Below are positions 10,401-22,400 of a stretch of DNA of 64,000 nt, piece after piece. The notes under the pieces were generated by a model, which worked only from the letters and a program-made list of their open reading frames with translations, did not search any database and was not told where the DNA came from. Origin of the DNA: Mytilus edulis. Lineage: Eukaryota > Mollusca > Bivalvia > Mytilida > Mytilidae. Position numbers and translations under genes: made by a program. The stretch spans positions 51,953,527-52,017,526 of the forward strand of contig NC_092345.1 in NCBI RefSeq assembly GCF_963676685.1. Direction: 5' to 3'. Position 1 is the first letter of the stretch, and each line of letters starts with the position of its first letter.

Positions 10401-13400
10401 CAAAACTTTTAATTTTCGAAAAACTCAGGATTTTCTTAATAGGAATAGATTACATTAGCCGTATTTGGCACACCTTTTTTGAATTTTGGGTCCGCAATGC
10501 TCTTCAACTTTGTACTTGTTTTGCTTTATAGCTATTTTAGCTATCACCGATTAGTCTTATGTAGACGAAACGCACATCTGACGTATCAAATTATAATCCT
10601 GGTACCTTTGATAACTTTTTACTTACTTCAAATTGCAATAGAATGTCTCATTGAAAAAATAATTGTATATGCAATATTCAGTAAAACAGCTATTTTTTTC
10701 GTCACCAATTGTTCATATAACACTGAACTAAAAAAATATAAAATGTTTACCAGTCCACAGAATGATCTGTCATAAGCTCCGTTACAACTTCAGGTTTACT
10801 CGTAGCACTAAAATCTACTACGTGCGATGTAAATTGGTTAAACAAATCATTAATTTGGTCTTTAACATCACATCCATCCGTTCGGAAAGGTAATTCTGGT
10901 AATGGAGCTTGATAAACAAATGCCCCAGCGACGATCCAGAATATAACTATTGATCCAATTATAGTTCCAACAGTCGCTCCCTGAAAGTAAAAAAAATATA
11001 TGATAATCTAAATTATGAAATTTAATTGTCTAAGAAGTTAAAATTATCTAGACGATCGATGCAGCCTTGTAAGGATCGTATTCAGATTACAAAATCATCT
11101 TTTTTTATTTAATTTTTTGCTTCGTAAGGAATTGCAGATAAAATTAAAACATAGTAAGATTTATTCCTATGAAGAATAAATCCGGTTATCGGAGAAAAGA
11201 GGGCTCTGTTTTGGGAGTTGTCCCGCTTTTCACACGTGGTGGAATTTATGTATTATGAGTGACGTTGATTATTTTAACCTTGATAACTTTGACGTCATTC
11301 CTTCTTTACCACGATACAGCAGAGAGAAGACGTAGAAAACTGAGTTCCGCATAAATTAACAAATGTTGTTTCAAGATACCCACCAACCCACCACTCAAGT
11401 TGAAGTAATACTCCTAAAATGTAATTAATATGCACCTGTTTAATATGTATATATGTTATATCATGTTGTTAGTTTTTTGCTGTTTTTGTTCTATTTTTCA
11501 GGTTGAAATGACTGAGAGTTTGTTTCAATTGTAATCCCAATCCTTCGACACGGCTTCATAAAGACTTCGATCATTTAATGGAGAAAATAGCGACACAACA
11601 TCTACAAATATATTATGCTTCTTATAATGGAATAATGTATCCACTGATCTTCTGTTTCCCAGGGCCAGCATCCGATATATTTTGGAAGCAATAATGTTAA
11701 TAAAGATATGATATTACTATATAAGGAAATGACATTGTAAGGAATAACAATAAGGTGTAAATAAGGAATAAGGAATGGACAATAATGTGGAAATAAGGAA
11801 TAAGGAATGGACTATAATGTTTAATTATATACTAGGGACTTGCCAATTTTGTTTCTTGACAGTCCAATTCTTCGTCAAGCCGTGACCGTACAATTTTGTA
11901 CTTTTTCCAAATAAACTATTTCTTACTTTATATTGTATGTTATTTGGCCCCACGTTGTCTCAGATAAAACACTTTATCCTGCAATTGGGTGTTCTACTAT
12001 ACAGATTAAGCAATACAGATATCCGCTATGCTGTATTTGTATCCTACACAGATACCGCTTTAAAGCTCCGCCTACTGCCGGACTGAGTATTGTATGAACC
12101 TGCGTGACCTCAGAATGTGTATTGCAGGCGCATTCCAATGACGTACCAATGGCGAATTCACGATTACTTTTATACGTTCTGTTTGTTTTCAAACATTTCT
12201 TTAGAGCAATAAAAACCAAACCACCTTTTTGATAACATACACACATGAACAGCAGTCTTTTCTGCGATGACAACTATTGATTTCAAAACTCGAATGTGTA
12301 TAATTGTGTAACAAAAACAACCATGTCAATTTCAGCATGCATGTTAAGTGAATGTCTAGTCTGAAGCGTAGGACAACGCGTACACTCCTGTTTTAAATTG
12401 GACAATGTTTTGTTATTTGTTTTTACTGTTGAAATAAGTTGTTATGTTATAATAGATAATTATTTACCTTGAGCGATGTATTATTGTTGACCATTCGAGA
12501 TTCGATTTTTTGCGAACCCCTCTTCAGCTGAATGTGTGATTACTGTATCGTATTACTACACTGGCCTCAAGGGATTTCAAATCGAAGGTAAATGCAAAAC
12601 ATGTGTTTTTGTGTCTTTCAAAAGACAAATAATATACAGAATTAATTGCAGGATAAAGGCAATAACTGTTTAGTGTCTTTAAATATCAGCTGTATTTGTA
12701 CTCGGCTCGAAACAGGTGTAATAGCTCGCTAAAAGCTCGCATACACATTGTTTCCTAGCCTCGTACAAATGCAGCTGATATTTAAAGACACTAAACAGTT
12801 ATTGTCTATGTACGTAATAAGAATAAGTACAGTATATTATATGTCTGAGGGAAGCATATAGTGTGTGCATGTCAAAACATTTCAACAAGAACATAGTACA
12901 TTTACCTTAGCTGTATTTGGCAAGACTTTTGGGAATTTTGGTCTTCGTTGCTCTTCGGCCTCGTACTTTGTTTGTCCTTTTTAACTTTTTTGGATTCGAG
13001 CGTCACTGATGAGTCTTTTGTGGAGGATGCGCGTGTCTGGCGTATATACAAAATTTAGTCCTGGTATCTATGATGAGTTTATTTACCCCTATTGTTTTAG
13101 TTAAAGAAACACTTCAGTGTTACGTTTTAATCTTCTATCTTGTTTTACAGATTAAAATCCCCAATGTATAGTATAATTTTTTTTTATTACTTTTCATTTT
13201 ACTATTTAGGCTGAAAAATTAGGAGACAACCATTTCCTTCGCGTCAAGTTTTGTAGCATTTTGAATTGTAAAATGATGAAATTTTGGACAATGAAAGCAA
13301 GTATAAATAAGCTCTTGCAGACAATAACACACATTTTACATTGATTAATTTTATAAGGTTTGTTTAATGCCATCTTAAAAATCAATACACATCTATCACT

Positions 13401-16400
13401 CCTTCTCCCTAAGATTTCACGATGAGTTGTCAATGATTATATTTATTTTTATATTGTTGATACTTTTATCAATAATCCATATTCTCTATCATATGCACGA
13501 ATGTGAGCATGCACACACGATTCAAATATGCATATCACAAATATTTCAATCTCGTATTGTGTCATTGATTAACGGAATGCTGTAATTAAAATTAAACAAA
13601 AAATTGACTCACCACTGCATTCACGCATGGCATAAACATTCCCATTATAAACAATGCCAAAAGGGGTCCACCAGCCATACCTAACACTGTTATCATAATC
13701 TAACAAAAGAAAAAAAAATGATTTTACTTTATTAAAAAGAAAGCCAAGTATATCTACAAGAAGAAGTAAAGGTAAATGGCCTTACTCGTGTAACACTAAT
13801 TGAAATGCTCTCATTTGGATATATATATCGTACTACAAACGACATTGACTATAGATACATGTAAAGGATGATAAAGTTGATCTTTTGTTTAAATGTTTAA
13901 TTACAGAAGATACGTTATTGTTATCGGTTTTGTCAAAACTCTTGCTAACTTGCATTATAATTAATCATGAGATATTTTAAATTGTAATTGGATTGTTACT
14001 TATTTTTTAAAACATTGCATATGAAACCATGTCTTGATTTATTGTGCGTCAAGTCTAATGTCCGAAACCTATCAGTCAAACATGAAGTAAACATAGAAGT
14101 TTTAAAATACTATAATAGTAGGCTAACATGAATATATTTCGTGGCATATTCATATATAAGATTTTTAACTTCGAACATCAAAAACCTACCACAAAGAATA
14201 CACTAAGATACACAGAAAAATCCCGACTAACGGCTTACCATACCCATATTTTGTACTAATCATTTTATAAAGTTATTGATCAATATTTCCTACAAACTAA
14301 GAATATTGTACTTAGACAAATCATTTTAAACGGCGAAAGTACCTGCAAAACAGTAGTTCCCAGAAAGTAACACAAAAACGCTAGTCCGATAACAAGAAGT
14401 CCACCGAGTACACCTGAAATCAATAATGTGTGTAATAAATGTTGCGTTAAAATTTGTTTAACATGTATATTACAATTTTTACCATTCGTATACTGTAGAA
14501 TACGACCAAATATAATTTAGCTGATTTTTCCATTTGCATTAGAAAGATTCAGGACCATTTCTCATTAAAACATAGTTGGTCAACCTAAACTGTAATAAAG
14601 TATAATTTTGTAAAGCTTTTTATCCATAAAAAAGTTGATCGTTACAGTGTCTTGATTTAATTCTAGCATTCAAGCTATTACATCATTGTACATATACCCC
14701 TTTTTTCTTCGACAATTTATCTTCCGTTATCAACGGTGCTTTTGAATATTTCCTAGTTAAGGTGGTACCTAACACTACAGGGAGATCATAACTCATTAAA
14801 ATCAGCAGAACGTTTTAATGACGTTGTGTTCATAAGGGAATATTAGGCTTCTCAATGATCAAAATAAGTGTTTGTCAAACTGCTATATAACCAGTGTAAT
14901 TTTTCTGATTAAAAGTTGGTTCAAATTTTTTGAAATTTTTATATTTTTGTCACAGGGTCAAAGTAAATACTTTGTCAAAATTTTAAGAAAATTAAACGAG
15001 CCAAATTAATTTTAGTCAAAGTGTTAGGTACCACCTTACGAGATCTTTTGACTATCAAGTTGACTTTCACCTGGTATGATACCATGATATACCTCAGTTT
15101 ACATACCTGGATTCATTTCTGTTTACCAATCATTCCCATCCCTTACTTGTGTGTATGTATACCTTGATAAATTTGCGTTTTTCTTATTAAAATTACCTAG
15201 CAATTTTGCCAGTCTTGCTTCTGTTCTCTGCGACAGTGTCACATCACAATAGTCCAGTGTCGGCTTGATCAAATCTTCCAGCACAGTAATTGATAATGCA
15301 TTTAAACACGATGAAATAGAGCTACAATGAATTTAATTATATGCAATCAAATCAACACCAATTCTATTGTGGTTTATACAAAGTTTTAACGAAATACTGA
15401 GGAATAAAAAAACCGCTTTAAAATCCTTCAATTAAAGTTATGTGCAGGCATAAATGAAGGGTTTGGTTTCGATGAACACGATGAATGAATTAACACATTC
15501 AACACGTATATAAATAATCTCAATGGAGATATAAATATACTACATAACGACACTGGCTCTAAAAGCATGTGCAGAATTATTACATATTTTCCATTGTTTT
15601 AAATGTTTAATTATAGAAGACAATTTACAGCAATGATACGTGATCGTTTTATTAGGACAACAATTCTGCTAAGTATCTTTTTAGTCTTTTTTCATTTGAA
15701 CTGTTGTTTCAATTTTATGTTATGGTTGTACAGTTTCAATGTTTTCTATTTATTGGAACGGTTGAGCGCCAACAAAAACATTGAACCGACCCATAGTTTT
15801 CAGGTCAGCAGTTTGAAATCATTTTTTTTGGTAAATTTTTCCTGAAATAAGTTTTTTTTTTGTTCTATAGTTATAGTTCACTGATATGATTTAGCTCGGC
15901 GATGACAGCCATATGGTTACCATTAGCTTTTCACATCGTTAAGTTTTAATGTATAGAACATTCCGCATATATTCTTATTGTTTAAGTAATATTATTACCT
16001 TAACGCGGCACTGAATATACAAGCAACAAATAAGCCAGGAATACCATTAACTGTTCCCAGTGTCTCCATGACAAAATATGGCAAAAGCTGAAAATATATC
16101 AGAGGATAAACAAAAACAAAAACAGACACAGAATAAACTATTTTAGCTTTAAATCTGATAACTGTTTGGTCGAATTATGAAGGTGTACTCATTGGTAGAT
16201 TATCAATACTTCCATTTTGTAAGATCTATCATTACTGTTACAATTAAGTCGGTTTATTCCGATCATGACGATCACATTATCAACTGGTTTAGATGAAACA
16301 TTCATAAGGGTAAAGCTTGGTCTCGTCTGACTACTACAGGTGTAGCGTAAAAAAGCGTATTCCAGTTAAGTGTTAGCTGGACTACTTTAAAATACAAAAT

Positions 16401-19400
16401 ATCCGGTTTTCAATGACAGTCATTTATACTCCGTCACAAAAAACGAGTCATTTGAGGAGATTTTCCTTCGTGTATCATTTTGGACTATTGCACTGTTTCA
16501 CATTTGAGTATATAACAATTCAGGTGATTTGTTTTTAACAAAGATACGCTTTGACGGAAATCAAGAGAAAACACATTTAAATATTTTCACACTTAATCAA
16601 TACTCAAATGTGTAAACCATAACTAGTTATCATAGAAATCTTCGTGAATATCATTTGAATATGTTCATTACATTAATTTTCTGTTTTTTTATCTTGTTTT
16701 TTCCCTCCCCTTTTTAAACCTTTAGATGAGCATCATGATCTCACCTGGTCTCTTGCTAAAATCTTTCCATCTAGCAATGGATCACAAGTAGCGTAAGCAG
16801 CATATATAACTAATCCACTTAGACATACTAGCGTAATAAGCAAGATGGTGGCTGGAAGGCTGATAAATAATGCGCTGAAAGATATATTATATTAGTCAGA
16901 TAACTTGTATTATTGTATAGCAATATAATATTTCCAACAGAAAGTAACCAAAAGTTAGCGTGCAATAAATTCTAATATTGCACTAGTGCAATAAATCTTC
17001 AAAATTGATGACGTCATCAACGACAAAATCTTAGTTTAAACCAATTTTTACTTTCAAATATTATATTGCTATACAATAAAAGGGTTATTGCATGAATATT
17101 GGGGAATAGTGTCCCTCGTAGAACATATATTGCACTCGCAAGCTCGTGCAATATAAAATTCTACTCGGGACACTATTCCCCAATATTCATGCAATAACCC
17201 TATATTATTATTGTTCTTATTTATGTTGTTGAGTATTTAAATAATAGTTATAAAAACTAGAAATGGTATAATAAGAACTGGTTGTTCTAGCAGTAGTGGT
17301 GTTTTAATTATTTTTTTGATTGCAGAATGAATGTGTTTCATTATTAAATTTCTCATCTCAATACAAGAGTACTTTTTTTATTTAATGAGGAAATTGCTAA
17401 TTGTTTTTGGTTCAATATATGTTGGTAACGGTCCTGTAGCCTACTTAAAATTGTATTCATTAAGAGAACAAAAGTTCCAAACATTGGGTAAAAACACTAC
17501 AACGCAACCATAGACAAATTGATTTTGACCAACAAAACTGCAAAAGAAACAAGGATAAAATAAGATGTTACAGAAGAGTTCGCAGGATACATATGCTTAC
17601 AAAATGTTAAAAACTATATATATAATGTACTTTTGACCTCTTGTCACTTCTTGTCAAGTAATTACCATTTCCACTGCTCTATGATTAATACAAAAAAATA
17701 ATAAATATTTAAGGCTGAAAGAATGTCGAAGGTAAGTTGATTATTATACAAAACTGCTAGTTTTTGTTACAGAAAGTTGCATGTCACACAGTAACTCACT
17801 AGTAAACTGTCTGAAAGATCTCAAGCGGTCATAATGATCTGAGCAGCTCTAAAAGACTGAGCAAAAACATTTTTAAGACCTTTTCGATCTTTGTGTACAT
17901 TTTCAGACTTATCCACTGTGATAAATTTAGCACTGTTGGGACAATTGTCTTGCAGTTAAAAGAGGGACGAACGATACCAGAGGGACAGTCAAAATCATAA
18001 ATCGAAAATAAAATGACAACGCCATGGCTAAAAATGAAAAGGACAAACAGACAAACAATGGTACATAATATGTGCACTGTTTATACAATTGTCTTCCAGT
18101 TAATATGTGCACTGTTTAAACAATTGTCTTCCAGTTAATATGTACACTGTTCAGACAATTGTCTTCCAGTTAATATGTGCAATGTTCAGAAATTGTCTTC
18201 CAGTTAATATGTGCACTGTTCAGATAATTGTCTACCAGTTATTACGTGCACTGTTCAGACAATTGTCTTCCAGTTAATGTATGCACTGTTCAGACAATTG
18301 TCTATCAGTTAGTATATGCACTGTTCAGACAATTGTCTTTCAGTTAATTTGTGCACTGTTTAGATAATTGTCTTGCTGTTTTAAATATGTGCACTGCTCA
18401 TACAATTGTCTTGCAGTTAATATGTGCACTGTTCAGACAATTGTCTTGCAGTTAATCTGTTCAGTTAAATTTATGTTCAGACTGTTCAGTAATTTTCGTT
18501 TTCCTTTAAACATCACAATTATACTGAAATACCAGAAAAGCTACCGAACAGTATTAATTTGTCTGCAAGCGAATTTTTAACAGCTCTGAAAAGTCTAAAA
18601 TACTGAACATTACGAAATAATATATTGGTCCGACTTTTCAGACGATCTTAAGATCAAAATTAACGTTTAAGACTAAAACTCATTTACAAGTGACTCTTGA
18701 CACTTATGGTAATGGTTATAATTCGTAGTGACTGTTACGCTTCTTAAAGTGATATGTATACTTATTTGAAGATACTTACAGTTGTGAGCTTCTTACATTA
18801 CTAATACTCATGTATCTCTGTAACATTGTTTGATTGGCTCCATAGATAGTCAGCTGACCAATAAAACTTCCTACTATTAACCCCCAAAATGTGCACCGTA
18901 CAAATGGACTAGGATCAAAACTGAAAATTGACCAAAGCAAATCCCTACTAAAATTTAGAAGCATTTACTTTATATATTCTATTAACAGATATAAAAAAAA
19001 ACTGTTCTAAACATGAATTTAGTAAATATGGAATTTTGTAATATGTTCTCTTTTAGTGACTTTTGGTGTGCGAAAGGTTCACAAAAACTACTATTCTACC
19101 AATTAATAACCATTAAATAACTTAATCTTAGACAATATTGATTTATCTTCTAAAAGATTGTGATACTACACAGATAAATGGTAATGCAAAGTTGTTATTG
19201 GAATGAGCCTTATTTTATAAATCTATGCATGCAATGAACTACACTCGACATCTTGTAACTGTTTTAACTGAAGAGCAATAATTTAGTTAAATCTTTAAAG
19301 CATTTTGAAAATAGAATTGATTTGTTTTTTTCTATTGCAAAAACGCTTACTTGAAAAATTCAATTCTGTTTCCTTCCGATGCAATTTTCCAGACCTCTGC

Positions 19401-22400
19401 TAGTCCTCCCAATTTTGAGCTCCCAATTGAAATGATGCCAATAAGACCACCAACAACAATGAATGTTTGGAAGGTATCTGTCCACAATACAGCCCGCAAT
19501 CCTCCCTTCAGAATATAAATATTGTGTAGCATAGTATAGTACGTATCATTAAGTGAAACAATGATATTCCAAACAAATATTTGGTTTCCTTTGTGAAATA
19601 AGTAACCATATTTGTAAAAGAAGCACATTTATTGAAAAATAAATCATTGGAACAATTCTGCATATTTAGTATAGCAGTTCATAAATGAATATTGGTCTTG
19701 CCACATAGATGCAAATATTTAGAATATGCTATAGGGTCTTTGAAATTTTCATCATTACAAGCTGATGTGAATATACATAGTTGAAGGCAAAATGTTCGTC
19801 CTAACTTCATACATTTTCTAAGACAAATATTAAAGCATTTGTATTTTAATGCATACATATGAATTGAACATTTAGTACGTATATTGTAACATAATTATTG
19901 TTAACATATAATTAGTTTGAAGTCTGCCTAAGAAAAAGTCTTTTTTCCAAATACTTTTTTGTACGTACCATAGATGTATAAAATGTGACTACAATACCAA
20001 CACTAAGTATAGATCCCCACAGAGACAAACCAGTTACTACAATATATGATATAGGTTCCTAAGATTGTGTTTATAAACTTTGAAAAGAACATATCTTAAA
20101 GGCAAAGTTTGTTCATTCATACATTAATTTGTAAAAATGAAGGTTGAGATCTCAAAGGAAATGATTAACTATTGCATATTGCAATTGTGTGTGCCATGGC
20201 TGTAGTGTTGACAATTGGTGTGGATTCTTGTCTTTCTCCTTTCACTTGATTAACTACGCAGTATATTTTGCTATCTCACTTATACAGCTGGTTATTAGGC
20301 ATTATATTTTGATTATACTTAAAAGTGTAATGTTTAAATGCAGATACTATTATCAACTGGTAATAAAAATTTGAAAAAAAAGATATCTTATGGTAACTAT
20401 GTTGCAGGTAAAATATCAATTTCAATGATGATTTCCTTTTTTTTAGAAGAAAAAATTATTCACAATTCCATCGCTATCTTTAACACAACTTGCCTTGATT
20501 CAATGCTAAAGCTGGCGCATACAATACGACGGCCATGTATAAAAGCTGAAGCAGAAAAAAGAAAGATTATCGATCTACGAAAGAACGGTAAGTACAATGT
20601 ATTGTTAAAATTTCAAACTTGAAATGTCATATATAATATGATTGTTATTTCTCAGTTTAAAGCTGACAATTCTCAGTTTAAGCTTGACACTTCCAATTTT
20701 GAGCAAAGAAATGGCCCTTTGACAAAAGCAACAACACATTGAAATGAGAAATGTCCTTTGAAATGAGAAATATTCTTTGTAATGAGAAATGTATTTTGAC
20801 ATGAACAATGTCCCTTTAACATGAGAAATCTCCCTTTGACATGAGAAATGTCCCTTTGACATGAGAAATGTCCCTTTGACATGATAAATCTCCCTTTGAC
20901 ATAAGCAACAACAAATTGAAATGTGAAATTTCCCTCTGACATGTGAAATGTCCCTTTGACATGAGAAATGTCCCTTTGAAGTGAGAAATTTCAACTTGGA
21001 ACAGCAAAATGTGAACTTGGAAGTATCAAATGGCAACTTAGAACCAATAAGGTTACCTTTGAAGTGAAAATGTTAAGTTGATAATAAGTAATGTCAAAAT
21101 GGAAAAGAGAAATTAATTTAAAAAATATATGACCATACCAGTCAATCGTATCATTATATATTATAAATCACCTCATCTTAAAAACCAATATACCAGACTG
21201 ATGGTAGATTATTTGTGGTCTCTTAAATCAATTCACAAAGATTATAAAACATTTGTCACATCTATACATTTGTCACATCTAATCATTTGTCACATCTATA
21301 CATTTGTCACATCTAAACATTTGTCACATCTAAACATTTGTCACATCTAAACATTTGTCACACCTAAATATTTGTCACATCTATACATTTGTCACATCTA
21401 TACATTTGTCACATCTAATCATTTGTCACATCTATACATTTGTTGATTGTTTAAAAACATTTCTTTTTTGTAAAAAAAAAAAAACCCATCAAACAGTAAC
21501 ACGTTTCAATCTCCCAACAAGCTCTCGCCAATTTGGTGTAATGCAATGAGCACAATCTTAACAATAAATGTTCATAGACATGTACTAAACAGGGAATTGT
21601 ATTTTTCGAAAAAAAAACTCATCCGTTTCTGAAGTAGCGGCTTCTTCTGGACATTTGATTTGTTATAAGGTTTCCGAACCAACTAAATGATATATAACTT
21701 ATCTACACATGACACTTTTATTTCCTACGAATTTACTTGCCTTGTCGTGAGTTTTCTGTCTCTAAAATTAGGATTTTCTACCTCACGATCAAAATATTGT
21801 TATATGACCTAGTAACATGTGTACAGAGAAACATCATTGCTCGCTTATGCAACAAAAACGTGAAAGAGCACCAATGTGAAAGGGGTCACTATACAAACCA
21901 TGTGACAGAAAGACAGACAGGCAGGTATGTATATAAACTAAAGTGTATTTGCAGGTGATGCATGAATTTGATATATCAATCATAGAGAGGGAAGCATTGT
22001 AAAGTTGTTTTAACCTTTGGGATCTATAAAATATTACATAGCGCCAAAATAAACAATCTACTCGATGGACAATGCAAGTAATATGACTTTTTTGTAATTA
22101 TTGCTAATATTTGCCGTTTAATGACTGTGGATAAATAAATAATAGTTACCATTTCTAAAGCAAAAATTCCACCTGCCAGATATCTTGTTGCTCTACAAAA
22201 CCTCAACTCTAAATACTAAATAAAATAAATTAAAAATGAGAATAAAAAGTATATTATAAACATGTTTATGTCAATAAAAATTAACAAAAAAAACATTTCT
22301 TCGACTGCATGTTGTCTGCTCTTTGGTCTGGTTGTTGTCTCGTTGATATATTCCCAATTTCCAATCTCAATTTTCTTTCAATTGTTTTTCCAATACAACG

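Noticed and set aside
19969..20060. Longer version of SLC5 exon 4 starting at CACAATCTTAG
   Set aside because: It would give E-P-I-S-Y-I-V before V-T-G, which does not match the family; with the 52-nt exon included, the inner acceptor restores the conserved sequence and phase.
20338..20622. 94-codon plus-strand ORF with a protein-like stretch (TIRRPCIKAEAEKRKIIDLR)
   Set aside because: It lies antisense over the 52-nt SLC5 exon 3; its apparent quality comes from that exon and its acceptor tract.
20605..21036. 143-codon minus-strand ORF and its two overlapping partners
   Set aside because: They are readings of a 20-bp tandem repeat (60-bp frame cycle), which keeps all three frames open; no biological motif.
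21249..21445. Regularly spaced repeats considered as a CRISPR-like array
   Set aside because: Units are contiguous 17-mers without spacers, and the context is an animal gene intron; it is a plain tandem repeat.
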